Shown here: positions 1 to 11,379 of the stretch, piece by piece
How positions within the stretch are numbered: the first letter of the stretch is position 1
Layout: each line of letters starts with the position of its first letter
Assembly: GCA_027946555.1 (NCBI GenBank)
Contig: JAPEVC010000072.1
Coordinates: 62,001 to 126,000, forward strand
Length of the DNA: 64,000 nucleotides
Reading direction: 5' to 3'
Source of the DNA: Gnomoniopsis sp. IMI 355080
Taxonomy: Eukaryota; Ascomycota; Sordariomycetes; Diaporthales; Gnomoniaceae
The notes under the pieces: model-generated
The model's input: only the letters and a program-made list of their open reading frames with translations
The model's database searches: none
Told to the model about the DNA's origin: nothing
Position numbers and translations under genes: made by a program

Positions 1-115
1 CACATATTGAACAAGCCAGATCAAACTTCGCAGACCCATGATTCAGAATTCCAATCTCTTTTGTGTTAAAATCAACTCATTACATAACATCTTCTCCAAT
101 TCACCAGCTAGATAT

Positions 116-1900
116 CTAACTGTGCGTAGGCATAGCCACATCAGCCTTCTTCCCCACCGCGTCCGCCGCGCTCCACAGCGCCGTCACCGTCTTGAGCTGG
201 GTATAGAAGTTGATACCCGGCTTTCCGTAGAACGTGCTCGCACCGCCGCCTGCAATGCTCTTCTTGTTGCCCGTAAACGAGAACATGGGCAATGGCACCG
301 GGATTGGCACGTTGATACCAACCTGTCCGGCCTCAATCTTGCGTCGGAACGTCTCGGCGGTGGGTCCGCTGCGCGTGAAGATGGCCACGCCATTACCGTA
401 TTCGTTCTGGTTGATCGTATCGATGGCATCGTCGAGCGTCTCTACATTCAAACACACCAGTACTGGCCCGAAAATCTCCTCGCGGTAGCACTTCATGTCC
501 GGCGTGACGTTTGTGATGATCGTCGGGCCGACCCAGTTTCCGTTGGGATACTTGGCCGGCTTGAAACCCCTGCCATCAAGCAAGATAGTCGCACCCTCCT
601 TCTCGGCAGAGTCAATCAGCCCTTCGATACGTGCCTTGCTCTCAGGCGAGATCACGGGGCCTAGGTCCGCACCCTCTTCAAACCCACCATTAACACTCAG
701 TCCCTTCGCCCGCTCCGCAAGATCCTTCAACCATTCCTTCGTCTCACCCACCATGACCAACGTGCTCAATGCCATACACCGCTGACCTGCGGCACCAAAC
801 GCGGCGCCCACGACCGCATTGATGAACTGATTCTTATTGCAATCGGGCAGCACTGCGGCGTGGTTCTTGGCGCCCAAGTTGGCCTGCACACGCTTTCCAT
901 TCGCGGACCCTCGCGAGAAGATGTACTCGCCGGCCTTGTTGCCGCCAACGAACGAGATAGCCTTGATGGACGGGTGATCGAGGATGAAGTTGACGGTGCG
1001 GTGGGCACCGTGAACGATGTTGACAACGCCTGGAGGGAATCCGGCTTTTTGAACGAGCTCAGCAAGGATCATGGCCGCGCCTGGGTCGCGCTCCGAGGGC
1101 TTCAATACAAGTGTGTTGCCGGTCACGGTGGCGATTGGGATGCACCAGAGCGGAATCATGGCGGGAAAGTCTATACAATCATATGTCAGTCCTCTGCTAC
1201 ACACATTGGAAGGCTGATAGTACTCACTGAACGGGCAAATAGCAGCCGTAACGCCCAATGGCTCCCTGTACGTCCGCGTCTCCATGTCCTTCGCAACTTC
1301 CAGCAGCTCGCCCTTCAACAGCTCTGGCGCACCACACGCCGCCTCAGCCACCTGCAATCCACGCAACACATCACCCTTAGCATCGGCAAAAGTCTTGCCC
1401 TGCTCAAGAGTGATGCTTGCAGCTAGCCTATCCCAATTCTCGCGGATCAACGCCACAAACTTGAACATGATCTGCTGGCGTGCGAGCACGCTCATTTCCC
1501 TCCAAATCGGAAAGGCTTTCTCCGCGGAGGCAACAGCGGCCTCGAGCTCGGCGTCAGTCATCTGCGGCACGCGAGTCACCAGATTGTTGGTGGCAGGGTC
1601 GTAGAGCGGGATGAGCTGGTCCGCGGACGAGGGGCGGAACTCATTGTCCAAGAAGTACGGTGTGTTTGTGACCTCGGCGATCTTCTCGTGTGTGGTTGGG
1701 TAGCTGCTGGCCGTGGAAGCAAGGGCCGGGTTGAGGTGTGCTGCTGTGGCGGATATCCTCCTCACAGCAGAAGATGAAGTCGGAGCCATTCTGGCTGTGG
1801 AAGAGGGCGCCGAAGATGCAAGGAGAAGAGGAGCACTTCCGCTACGGGTCACCGCCTGTGTTGAGCGCGCTGCGCGGGCAGAGAGAAGTAGTCGGCGCAT
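116..1900 (-). CDS. mmsA: Methylmalonate-semialdehyde dehydrogenase, mitochondrial
   Basis: CoA-acylating aldehyde dehydrogenase of the ALDH6 family. By family knowledge it converts malonate or methylmalonate semialdehyde to acetyl- or propionyl-CoA in valine and pyrimidine breakdown, in the mitochondrial matrix. Two exons: 1228-1900 and 116-1170, joined across a 57-nt GT-AG intron (1171-1227), giving 575 aa. The join restores the conserved ICPFNFPAMIPLW stretch (about residues 221-233). Catalytic Cys lies in GQRCMA at about residue 356. The first roughly 50 residues are rich in Arg, Ser and Ala and lack acidic residues, as in a mitochondrial presequence. The start is the first ATG of the frame. 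The intron has no stop in frame, so a naive ORF reads straight through it and adds 19 wrong residues. Very sure of family; the exact N-terminus is inferred. Confidence 0.95.
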   Translation of the reverse strand: MRRLLLSARAARSTQAVTRSGSAPLLLASSAPSSTARMAPTSSSAVRRISATAAHLNPALASTASSYPTTHEKIAEVTNTPYFLDNEFRPSSADQLIPLYDPATNNLVTRVPQMTDAELEAAVASAEKAFPIWREMSVLARQQIMFKFVALIRENWDRLAASITLEQGKTFADAKGDVLRGLQVAEAACGAPELLKGELLEVAKDMETRTYREPLGVTAAICPFSEYYQPSNVCSRGLTYDCIDFPAMIPLWCIPIATVTGNTLVLKPSERDPGAAMILAELVQKAGFPPGVVNIVHGAHRTVNFILDHPSIKAISFVGGNKAGEYIFSRGSANGKRVQANLGAKNHAAVLPDCNKNQFINAVVGAAFGAAGQRCMALSTLVMVGETKEWLKDLAERAKGLSVNGGFEEGADLGPVISPESKARIEGLIDSAEKEGATILLDGRGFKPAKYPNGNWVGPTIITNVTPDMKCYREEIFGPVLVCLNVETLDDAIDTINQNEYGNGVAIFTRSGPTAETFRRKIEAGQVGINVPIPVPLPMFSFTGNKKSIAGGGASTFYGKPGINFYTQLKTVTALWSAADAVGKKADVAMPTHS

Positions 1901-2726
1901 TGGGAATTGTCAGCTACAACAGTATAGTGAAAACGGGTGAGGGGAGAAGGGCGCGACAAGCCACTCGATCCAGCCAGACACAGACACAGACACACTGAAG
2001 TAACGTGAATGACAACCTAAGAATATGAGGAGTTGGGACAATTCAACGATACTACACACAACACGGGTCGTCGGCTTAGACACGGAGCTGGGACGTCATG
2101 CAGGGTCCGATGCGGGGGAAAACGATCCCAAGACGGCAAGTCCAGCCTGGCAAGTTGCCGGACCGGTTATACACGGGATCAGGTTTGCACAATCCTCGCC
2201 CCAGATCTCAGTCAGGACCCCAAGGCTAACAAGTGCTTCGTAATGTCATTGTTAATGTAGATAACAATGACCGGGCCGGGCCAATTGGCCGGCCGGTCTC
2301 AGGTGAAGTTCTCGTCGACACGGACCTAGTCATGGAGCTCCGGTGTCAGCTCCTGGAGCTGTTGTGGGCCCTCCGGCGTCAAGTGGGGACCGAGGTTGGA
2401 GGAGCGTTTGAGAATTACAATACTAAAGAGCACATGGTGCACACGTAAGATGTCTATCATCGAGAGCGGGTATTTTGAATAGGAAAGGATTTATTTCTTG
2501 CAGGGTAGAGAGCACTGAAAAACCTATAGTAAACAATCCCGGATTCCCTGCGACGCGACCCGAAAATACACGCCTGCTACGCCGTGCTCGAACCCTGCCC
2601 CTATGCGAAAAAGCACCATGTTTTTCATTTTCTCGTTTTGAGGTCTCGAAAAAATAACCTTTTACCCGTCCGACACGCGATCACCAACTATTAACCTCCA
2701 ATCCGTCCAGGAACCACCTTGTCAAC
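1901..2726. other. Intergenic, dehydrogenase / calnexin
   Basis: It holds the 5' flank of the dehydrogenase gene and the 3' flank of calnexin, both on the minus strand. The largest open frames are about 60-85 codons on the plus strand and look like chance. No RNA gene or repeat seen. Confidence 0.6.
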
Positions 2727-4699
2727 CTACGACTGGCTACGAGTAGTGCGCTTGGTGGTGGTGTCCTTGACAGCCTCAGCTCCAGAAGCAGCCGCGGCCG
2801 CAACCTTGTCCTTTGCCTCAGCGGCCTTGTCCTTGGCGTCACCGGCAGCCTTCTTGACGGCAGGGGCTGCATTGCCGCCCAAGCCGCCGACGACACCGAC
2901 AATGACAGCGATGAGGGTGACCAGGATAGCGCCAATGCCTCCGGCAACCTCGGGAACGAACTTGATGGCCTCGATGGGGTCCTTCTTGGCAATGGTGGTG
3001 AACAGGTCAACCTTCTCCTTGACGAAGAGGACGGGGTCGTCGAGGAACTTGAGGTCAGAGGGCGACTTCTTGTCATCAGCCTTGGGCTTCTGGGCCAGCT
3101 CGGCGAGCTGCTCAAGGGGGTGCTTGACGTGGAAGGTTTCCTCAGCGAGTTTGCGAGCGTCCTCGATCGAGTGGCCGACGTAGATGTTGTCAAATAGGAT
3201 GTCGTTCTGCATGGTCCAGATCTCGAAACCAATAGCTCCGATGGGCTCGAAGTTGGCAGGGGTGGTGTCGTTGAAGAAGTCGGGGTTCTTGATCTTGCGA
3301 GGAGCCCAAACACCCTTGTAGGCAGGGTTGTCAATGTAAGGAGCGGTCCACTTGCCCTTGTAGTCGGGGTTCTTCTTCATTGGCTTGGTCCAGGGGCCAC
3401 AGCCAGAGACGTCGGCACACTTGGGGTTGGCGACAGTGGGTGCGATCCAGTCACCGTCCTCCTCATCATCCCAGTCCTCAGGCTTCTGGGCCTCAGGGTC
3501 AGGGATGGTAAGGGGCTCGTCAACCAGCCAGTCCTCAGGCTGCTCCGCCTCCTCGTCGACGATCTCGAACGGAGCGTCCTCGTCCCAGTCCTCAGGCTTC
3601 TTGGCCTCGGGGTCGGGAATACGGGCCTCGTCAACCCAGTCCTCCGGCTTCTTATCGTCCTTGTCGTCAATCTCCGCAGGGGGGTTAACGGAGGGGGTGA
3701 AGTCCTCGAGAAGGCTGCCCTCCTTGACCTGCTCACCGTTCAACTCAATGGCGAAGGTGTTGTTAGGGTGGACAATCAGAGTGTATAGCTCCGTAGTCTT
3801 GACGATACGAGCAGCGTTGGGCGACTTGACGTGCTTCTCCTCGTACTCGCCGGTTTTGGGGTTCTTGTGGTTGAAAATGAAGTGGATCTTGTTGGTGTGG
3901 CCACACTTGTCAGGGCCGAACATGATAACGTAGGGAGTGGTGTTGGAGAACTCCTCCTGGTGAAGAGCCTTGTTCTCGCGGAGCAGCTTCATGTAAGCAC
4001 CACCGCACTCGAGACCGTCTGGAGCAGAGGCAAATTAGCAACAGAGCGATAGTAGTCAGGGCAGAAGTTTGTAAAACTCACTCTGAAGCTTGACCTCATA
4101 TTGGACAACGAGAGGCTTGCCCTTGGGGTCAACCTTCTCAGCGAACTTGGCAGAGATGGCATGGTGAGCAGCAGGGTTCTTGACAACCAGGCCCTTGTCT
4201 TCTGCCATGCCTTTGAAGACTTCAGGCTCCTCGACGGCCCACTCGCCAACATAGGCCCACTCCTCGTCCTTATCTTTATCAGAGCCCTTTGTGTCCTTCT
4301 TGGCGTGAGAAGGCTTCCATCGAGACTCCCAGTCATCGGTGAACTGCTCAAGGAAAGGCGCCTTGATGGTGGTAGGCTGTGATGAATGCCATGGTCAGCT
4401 GACTGAATTGTCTATGGAGGTGCTCTGTAGCTTGCACAGAGTTGCGCGGTGATTGCAGGCCATTGTGCCAGACTTCCATTGCCAATTGGTGCAAATCGAG
4501 CACAAATCCCCGGAGGTGCGGTCTGGAGATGGTATGAAGTGGGCTAAAAACTTACTGTGAAGGTGGGGAGGGAGGTATCGACAGCAGTAGCAGACTCCGC
4601 AGCAGAAGAGCTGCTCTCCTCAGTGAGGGGCTTCTGGGCCTCATCGGCGACAGCACCGTAAGCCAAGATGGCAGCGGCGATGAAGGGGGTGAACCTCAT
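2727..4699 (-). CDS. cnx1: Calnexin, ER lectin chaperone
   Basis: Calcium-dependent lectin chaperone of the ER membrane that binds monoglucosylated N-glycoproteins. Three exons: 4556-4699, 4082-4376, 2727-4018 (introns of 179 and 63 nt), giving 576 aa with phases that close exactly. Residues 1-19 form a signal peptide (MRFTPFIAAAILAYGAVA). The lectin domain follows (SRWKPS, LECGGAYMKLL, then the HTNKIHF region). The P-domain shows four KPEDW/QPEDW-type repeats and then repeated motif 2 units (GKWTAPYIDNPAYKG, GVWAPRKIKNP). One membrane segment sits near residues 505-527 (AILVTLIAVIVGVV), with a basic, Ala/Lys-rich cytosolic tail of about 50 residues. It shares an ER glycoprotein-quality role with STT3, encoded at 58.3-60.7 kb. 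No close adjacency is implied. Confidence 0.97.
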
Positions 4700-6498
4700 C
4701 TTGGCTGTTGATGGTATGGGTGTGGAGGGTTTAAGAGAATGGGTATCAGAAGGGGTTTGAGAAGAGAAAAAGCTGAGCCTTGTTGTGGCAAGGTCGAGTC
4801 AACCAGAAGACCGACTGAGGATGATGCTATTCTCAATGAAGGAATAAAACAAAGAATGCTGCCCAGAGCTTGAGGAGACAAGAACTGAGACCCGAGCAGA
4901 AGAAAGAGGAGTGCTGGGAGACGATTGGAATGTCTGGATTTAATGTTTCTGCACGAAAGTGTCGTCTGGCAGGTCTGGCAACGTGTCCCTTTGGCTTAAA
5001 ATCAGCTATGTATTGGGAAGCTCCAGCTAGGTGACAGGGATTAGCGTTGCATTTACGGGCTGTTCAGCAGGGGCCACACGGACGCTTACTCCAAGCGGGA
5101 GCGGGGGGAGGCTACGCTTCTCAAGCCGAGAAACTGCTAATTCACTGATCCCCGAGACCCACCGTCACCCCCATCGAAGCATTTAGAAACTTCCACACAG
5201 ACGCAATACTCTGTGAACCACTCCCCAGATCTGTTGCACGGCATTTCCGATGAGGCTGTGAATAGTTTCGTTTATTACTTCTACTACCATCCGTGGGCAA
5301 AATTACTGACCAATTTAGAATACAGTGGGGAACGGTACATGGTTCTTGTTTTGGAATATTGAAAGCTGTCCTCATCGTTCCTCATGTTGTACCGAATTTG
5401 GTGAGTCCCGAGGATAGTGTAACCCGATGAAATCTAGGTGTTCTCAGATATCAGCCCCTTCATGCATAGCCACTGTAAAGTTGTTTGCTGCATATATATT
5501 CAAAGCCACTAATAAGCTGCTGCAGGTCAGCTCAGCATATGAATGACAGTATGATGGGTTGGCTTTCTCAATGTATTGATAGTGTATATCTCAAGGGTTG
5601 AATGTCCCTACTGACGTGCAAGGCCAGATTTACTTGTGCTTCACATGTTTCACAGGCTCAATTTGGATTCTGCGAAACAATCCAAATGTGTGTACAGCAA
5701 TTTAATGAAAGAGACGGCACACTTATTGTTACTACGGTGCAATCCAATCTCGATGTTCTGTGGGGCGATCTCCTTTGGCATGTGGTACTGACTGATTCCC
5801 CTGTACTAATTACTCGTAGCACAATTTATCCGGGGGGGGGGGGGTGTTTGCCAAGAACTTTTGTTCAAAGTATCAACAGAGTTGTCTACGGAAGCCTCGC
5901 AAGTGAAGTACCCAGGCAGAAAGGTTTCAATTGCAGCGCCATTGATTGGCAAAGATCTATTACAGGCGGTCAATTGGACCTTGTTGTTCGCTTCATCTCA
6001 ACTCTGCCCGGCACCTCTTCCTCTTCAACCAGGCGATGGAACGTTTTCGTTTCCTGCCTGATGCAGGAACAAGATTTGCTCTAAGCATAGGTAAGAATCA
6101 TCTATGGTATTTTAGGGTAGCTGCGCTATGACGAGTCCAAGGCCATGCCGTGCAGTATGGTCTTCCGCATCCGGCCGCATGTAATAAAAGCGGAAAGGCT
6201 ATTCGCGGGTAGCCGTCCACGGCTTACTCTACTGAATGCCTGGCAAATATCAGTAGAGTGGCCTAGATGTATAAAAATGCACCTTGCCATGTTGGTCATC
6301 ATTCAGCATACTAATATGATGGGCAGAAGCAAGGCCTGGTCAATTCATGGCCTCATGGCTCTAGCCGATACGTCAGATTTGCCTGGTCGGTACTGCCTAA
6401 ACTCCGGATTCGTGAGTTTGCATCTGTAGGTCGAGCTCCGTGTGAAAACAGAAGATTTCTGGAGGCATGGTCAGATATAAAGCTGGCCAAATTCTACC
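4700..6498. other. Intergenic, calnexin 5' flank to MDE1 3' flank
   Basis: No supportable gene. A 160-codon plus-strand open frame at 5602-6084 runs through a 13-G homopolymer and has no family features. The calnexin promoter should lie in 4700-5100, where a CT/GA-biased tract precedes the start. Confidence 0.55.
5832..5844. repeat. Poly-G homopolymer (13 nt)
   Basis: Uninterrupted run of 13 G in intergenic DNA, one of three G/C homopolymers in the window. Its length is likely polymorphic or prone to sequencing error. Confidence 0.9.
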
Positions 6499-7415
6499 TC
6501 ATGCCTTGAGCGAGTTCCTGGGAAGGGTCGGCTCAATGTCCGAAACCCATGGTACACCTAGCTTCTTCATCTCAACGGCCAAGTGGAAGAGATAGTCCAA
6601 ACTGCATATCAAGTCAATATTCACACAAAACCCTCAGCAAAGAACATTGAAGGGAGTCAACCGACCTCTCACACTGCGTCTTCGCATGCTCCACACTATT
6701 TCCCCACACATACACCCCATGCCGCCGAACCAGCACCGCATAGGCATCGGGGTACTTTTCCATAGCCTCTTCCATGAACTCGGTCAAATCTTCCTCATGC
6801 GCCGTGTTCTCAATGACAGGTATCCTCAGTGTATCATGATACCCCAAGTTCCCAACTTCTTTGTGAGGATAACCCTTCGCAAAACCCTTGATTTGCTCGA
6901 TATTGTTGATTCGGAACTCCTTGTCGAATCCTTGCCCTTGCTGTTCTAGAATGAGTGTCACTAGCACCGCGTATGGACTATGTGTATGTATACAGCACTT
7001 GGCGCCCTTGCGCGTGAATGCGGACAGGAAGAGGGGAGTGCATTGCGAGGGCTTGAAAGTAGGAGGCGAGCGGAGGTAGACGCGCGAGGCTGGTCGAATG
7101 GGCCCGTCTCCTTGGGTGGATATGGCTTGCTTGTGCTTCTCGAGGGTTTGTGGGAGGGACAAGACGTAGAGATCGGAGGGCTTCATAAGCTCCTTTTGCA
7201 CGCCCGACGGTGCTATGTAGACGAGCTCCCTGGACGATGTCAGTGCAAGGAGCACGGCAGGGAGAGGTGGAAGCGCCCTACTCGTCGCGTATGCTAGCAC
7301 CTCCTCCTGTCCCCGTTACCCATCCCAGAGTCCAGAACTTGGCGCATAGCGAGGGGATGAGGTTGGCGGGATGGTCTGGATTGTCCGAGAGGACGAGCTC
7401 GTCGTTGCTGCTCAT
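6499..7415 (-). CDS. MDE1: Methylthioribulose-1-phosphate dehydratase (methionine salvage)
   Basis: Class II aldolase/adducin-family zinc enzyme. By family knowledge it dehydrates 5-methylthioribulose-1-phosphate in the methionine salvage pathway, in the cytosol. Three exons: 7282-7415, 6666-7229, 6499-6601 (introns 52 and 64 nt), giving 266 aa. The start is the ATG at 7415 (MSSNDELV). Exon 1 supplies GWVTGTGGGASIRD, and its join to ELVYIAPSGVQKE recreates the conserved substrate-binding region. IHTHSPYA and RRHGVYVWG carry the expected metal-binding histidines. The last exon supplies the conserved tail (CESLDYLFHLAVEMKKLG, then GVPWV). The second intron has a weak donor (GTCGGT), but the join is the only one giving the family C-terminus. 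Confidence 0.93.
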
Positions 7416-8074
7416 GTTGCCCGATTGATGTTCCTTTCAGGATCAATTGATGAAACTGGCCACAAAGACAGAGCGAAGTTGCGCTGAAAAATTACTTTGT
7501 ATTGGGCAACAGCGGGGTATGTTCGAGGCAGAAAGAGAGCACGTTGTATGGCAGCTTGACCTGTTTGGACAAAATAATCTCGGAGCCGGACCGGCTACTG
7601 CAAGGAGCTCAGCGTAACTCCGGGCTCGCAGGTTCACATAGAAGCTATTAGGTCAGCGCAACATCAAATACTCAACATCACCTCGCTCATCAACGACGCT
7701 CGATACATGACTGCAATTTACAAGGCGCCATGTTACGGCCTGGGTGTGTCTCATCGAGTCCTCATATGTTAATAACATGTCTTCGATGGCCTTTGTTGGG
7801 TCAGAAGCCTGTACGAGAGCCGAGTACAGTGCATCTGAATGCCTAACAGTACTATCGACAGTGGCATAGTCTTACAAGTATAGCGCAAGGCCTCGAGTTC
7901 TCTCGGTATTCAACGAATTTGATGGTGTATTCAATCACGTCAATTGATACAAACTGTATTTTGGAATCTTCCCTTTCCTTGACTTGCACCTTACTTTACA
8001 GTTTCATAGCACGATTTACCATCCTCATCATCCAGCAAACGGGTATGAGCCTTCCAGATTTACACTTGACCGTC
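7416..8074. other. Intergenic, MDE1 5' flank
   Basis: No gene, RNA gene or repeat seen. It contains the MDE1 promoter side and the 3' flank of the Cys-rich surface protein gene. Confidence 0.6.
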
Positions 8075-8974
8075 CTACATGAAAAACACAGCCAGCAGGC
8101 CAAATATGCAGCTGCACATACCATTGTGCACAGTATCGGCCGCATTGCTAGTAGCATTTCCAGCCGAGCCAGCTACAGCGCCGCTGGTGGTGGCGGCCAC
8201 GACCGCAGACGAGGCGGTGCGAGTGGCGGCAGAGTCCGACGAAGTCGAGGCAACCGCGTTGTTCATAGTTGGGTCGGCGCCGCCGGAGTTAATGCAGTCT
8301 TGCAGACACATGCCGTAGATCGAGGTCTGCTTAGAGGAGCCGTCGCCTTGGACGCAGCCCGCTTGGCACTTTTGGATGGCTTGGATGGGGTCGGCGCTGG
8401 GGTTATGGACCTGTGTCGAGAAGAGGCTTTTGGTCAGTCTGCCGATGCTTGAATTTGCATGTGATCATATTGAGGAGCACGGGGTGAAATCAGACTCGCG
8501 CTTGGGCGGTTCGGACGACGACAAGAGACCTGGGCTGTGGAAGTTGGCGCCAAGGTGGCCGGCCGAGTGGTTGGCGCACAATATCCAAAGTCGCTTGTCA
8601 GGTGCCTCTCTAGTTTTCTCCTCAAAAGGCATCGGGATCGACAATCCTCAATGACTAAATTGTTGAGAAGCTTGTGACAGACAGACAGCCCGCCAGACCC
8701 CGGCTCGACTTCGCGCCAAAGTCAAGCGCTGCTTCTGATGCCCACAGTGCGACGCCATAAATCTCTCACGTCTGTGTTTTCTTGGATCGGAGGTACTTGC
8801 CTGGATGCACTTGGTCCGGCAGCCATTGTCCGCCACATGACACTGCGCAATGCAGGTGGCCTGGGTAGACTGGAACGGCGTAAGAGACTCAGTTGTGGTC
8901 GCGACACTTTGGGTAGCTTGGGCATTGACAAGCATGGCGGACGAGCCCACGATAGCGAAGATAGCAGGTTGCAT
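8075..8974 (-). CDS. Cys-rich GPI-anchored surface protein, CFEM-like spacing
   Basis: Small secreted protein of the fungal Ser/Ala-rich GPI-anchor type. Exons 8801-8974 and 8075-8410 give 169 aa. Start MQPAIFAIVGS at 8974 begins a signal peptide cleaved near NAQA. Eight spaced cysteines follow (TCIAQC, GCRTKC, then KCQAGC and MCLQDC), and then a Ser/Thr/Ala-rich stalk with Asn-X-Ser/Thr sites and a short hydrophobic tail (IFGLLAVFF) suited to GPI attachment. The intron (8411-8800, 390 nt) is long for this window and begins with GC, not GT: CAG/GCAAGT is the classic GC-AG donor. The join restores the Cys pattern seen in related fungal proteins (CIQ/VHNPSADP). The role is unknown, probably at the cell wall. 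The last exon has a GTATGT near its end, so a further 3' intron is possible. Confidence 0.75.
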
Positions 8975-9901
8975 TTTCGTGGAGATCGATCTTGTTCTCT
9001 TGGTTTGGGAACTTGTGCAGAAGAGGCTGACGAGTGGTTTGTAGGATGGAACAGACGGTATGAATGGAGGTAGAGACGTGAAGGAAGCGACTGGATCAAT
9101 CAGACTGGGCCTCCAGTCGAGAACTACTTTGTCCGAGGACACACGCCGTCTTTATAAACTTGGACCCCATGTGCCCTGCAGTACTCGAGGTTCTACGCAC
9201 AGTCCCTCCGCGCATTCTATCATGATTCGATTTACTGAGACCCTTACACACCGGGCTAAATTTTGGGAGACATGTGATGACACTAGGCAATGCCTCACGA
9301 TCGTTCCCGGACTGGCGTTATGAGAGGTCTCTTAAAGACCACGACTCTCGGGGGCGCAGACTTCTAAGCACACACCTCCCTTTGCTGATTTATTTGGCTT
9401 AGGTGGCATATATGAATACATGACAAGTGCAAGGGATTGTATTGTGTGATCGTTCATTTATCACGCCCATATTAAGACCTACATATCGGAACTGGACATG
9501 GAGGGGTTTTACAATTCTGGGGGCAAAAAAGATGCTGACTCCATAGTCGCTTAGTGTTTGCAAACTCGAATCTTATAACTACTGTACAGCAGGAAATTCA
9601 AGGGTCAAGGAATCGTTACAGACTTCTTGGGATCTCCCTGAGATATATCCTCTAGTGAACGTATCACGCGCGCTCGCAGAGCGATAATGAGCTGTCAAAC
9701 CCTTGTACATTTTGACATATCGTGTGTTTCTATGAGAACGAGTTTTCTTCCCAGTGATGACCATGCTTCTCATGCAGCACACCTTTGTGTGCAGCTAGAC
9801 AGCATCCCAGAGACCGAGACTAGACCGGACTCCTATCCGGACCCAATTCGCAAGCGCGTTACGAGTCTCCTCAGTACTCAGGTATCAGGACAGTCTTTCC
9901 A
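8975..9901. other. Intergenic, surface protein promoter side
   Basis: It contains a TATAAA box about 180 nt upstream of the surface protein start and the 3' flank of the dehydrogenase gene. A larger open frame starting at 9142 is only the 5' extension of the surface protein frame. No other gene seen. Confidence 0.55.
9151..9158 (-). promoter_or_regulatory. TATA-like box for Cys-rich surface protein gene
   Basis: TTTATAAA at 9151-9158 reads TATAAA on both strands, about 180 nt upstream of the ATG at 8974. Plausible core promoter element; position only, not tested. Confidence 0.35.
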
Positions 9902-10645
9902 TCACCAAGGCGTGATGCCATCCTTGTTAGTGAAGGTGTTGGTCTCGCCATCCGGTCCCAGCGTCGCCAGCCGACATGCATTGATCGCACCATGCTCCGG
10001 CGGGTTCGATCCGGCATACGAGTTTAAATTCGTAGCACAATATCCCGGGCATGAGATGTTCACTTTCCAATCATCCCGCTCATCAAATTGTGCTGCATAG
10101 AACAATGCCAGCATATTCTCTGCCGTCTTGGAAATCGTGTAAGGCCTCCATGGAGTCTTCCTAGAAAGATGGCTCGGATCTGCCTTGTAGGTCAGAGATC
10201 CCAGACCCGAGCTGATGAAGACGATGCGCTTGGTGCCGGTTGCCTTTTCAAGTAGAGGAATGAAAGCATCTGTCACGCCTTGGATGCCCGCGACGTTGGT
10301 ATTCAGGATCTGGAGCAGCTCCTCGCGGGGCGTGCTGGGCTTGCCATCGGCGGATGTTGGTGCGGTAGCAATGGCGGCGTTGTTGATGAGCACGTCAAGC
10401 CGCCCGTGCTTGTCGGTAACCGAGCTGGCTGCTGTTTCGATCGAGGCGTCCGATTTTACATCAAGGACCAAAGGCTCGACTGAAAGACCCATATGCTTCA
10501 GCTTCTGGGCGGCCTCCTCGATGGCTTCCTTTCTGCGACCCGCCATAATGACATGGTAGTCTTTCTGCTCTGTTGCCAGCTTCTTCGCGATCTCGAAGCC
10601 AATGCCTTGGTTGGCGCCAGTCACGAGTGCAATTGTGTTCGCCAT
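9902..10645 (-). CDS. Short-chain dehydrogenase/reductase (SDR)
   Basis: Single-exon 247-aa classical SDR. The N-terminal Rossmann motif TGANQGIG (residues 9-16) binds NAD(P). INNAAIA (about 86-92) is the structural NNAG-type motif. The catalytic Ser lies in FISSGLGS, and the YxxxK pair in PYTISKTAENM. ISCPGYCATNL follows the active site. An Arg-Arg pair (AGRRKEA) after the second beta strand suggests NADPH preference (inference). It resembles carbonyl-reductase-like SDRs that reduce ketones or aldehydes, but the substrate cannot be told. Its ATG at 10645 is 734 nt from the SLD5 stop, on the same strand, so it is a separate unit. Confidence 0.92.
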   Translation of the reverse strand: MANTIALVTGANQGIGFEIAKKLATEQKDYHVIMAGRRKEAIEEAAQKLKHMGLSVEPLVLDVKSDASIETAASSVTDKHGRLDVLINNAAIATAPTSADGKPSTPREELLQILNTNVAGIQGVTDAFIPLLEKATGTKRIVFISSGLGSLTYKADPSHLSRKTPWRPYTISKTAENMLALFYAAQFDERDDWKVNISCPGYCATNLNSYAGSNPPEHGAINACRLATLGPDGETNTFTNKDGITPW

Positions 10646-11379
10646 AATGATCAGCTTTTGTGCGATGTGTCAATCCTCAACCAGACGACAAAAGAAGTTT
10701 GTAAGCTTCTGCTGGTGAGACAACCACAAAAATATATATCTTTCTTAAAAAACCACTAGATGCTGGGTCTATCGGCGTGGCGGAGATAATTGTATAAAGT
10801 CCGTGCTTTAGACTCGGGGTTTGTGTGATTTGAGTTTGGCGGCAAGGGAGAACGATGAATTGGGTAGCCAAGGTTACTTCCTCGGCGTCCTCGACACGAT
10901 CTCGCGTGTCGGAATTAGTGCTCTCTCGTATACTTCGCGTCCCTGCGTATTGACCAGCTTTAGCAATGCAAGGCCTGTCGCGAAGTGTCCAGTCCGCTAT
11001 TACCGGAGTCTGTATAGATGGATGACGTAATCTACAGCCGTCGGCGTGTCGTAGATCCTTTGCTCTTGGTTTCAATTCATTTAGTGCTTGCTAAAGCCGA
11101 GAAAGCAACAACCCACAGGACGAAGGCCTTCTTGAAGGGGGATCTTATCCGTCCGCTGGCAGTGGCATGGTTTCGAGACAGAACGCCGGTTCTGTCTGTG
11201 CAGCGCGTTGTACAGAAGATCTCGGATCTACTGTTCATGCTGGCGCAGCCATTGGATTGGTCTCGAATCCTCGCCGTGCAAGGAGAATCCAAAACAACAC
11301 TGAGCGCAGTCTTTTCAGGTGCTCTTGTTGGCAAGCCCTGGACTTGTTCGGTCGCTTGGTACGAGCGCAATCGGTGGGA
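10646..11379. other. Intergenic, SDR 5' flank / SLD5 3' flank
   Basis: AT-rich run near 10730-10760 on the promoter side of the SDR gene. Open frames here on both strands are unsupported, including the start of a 204-codon plus-strand frame (11018-11632) that runs antisense into SLD5. Confidence 0.55.

Noticed and set aside
5602..6084. 160-codon plus-strand frame
   Set aside because: Crosses a 13-G homopolymer and has no domain or codon pattern like its neighbours.
7561..7640. GC-rich stretch that briefly suggested a tRNA
   Set aside because: No pairing consistent with acceptor, D and T arms.
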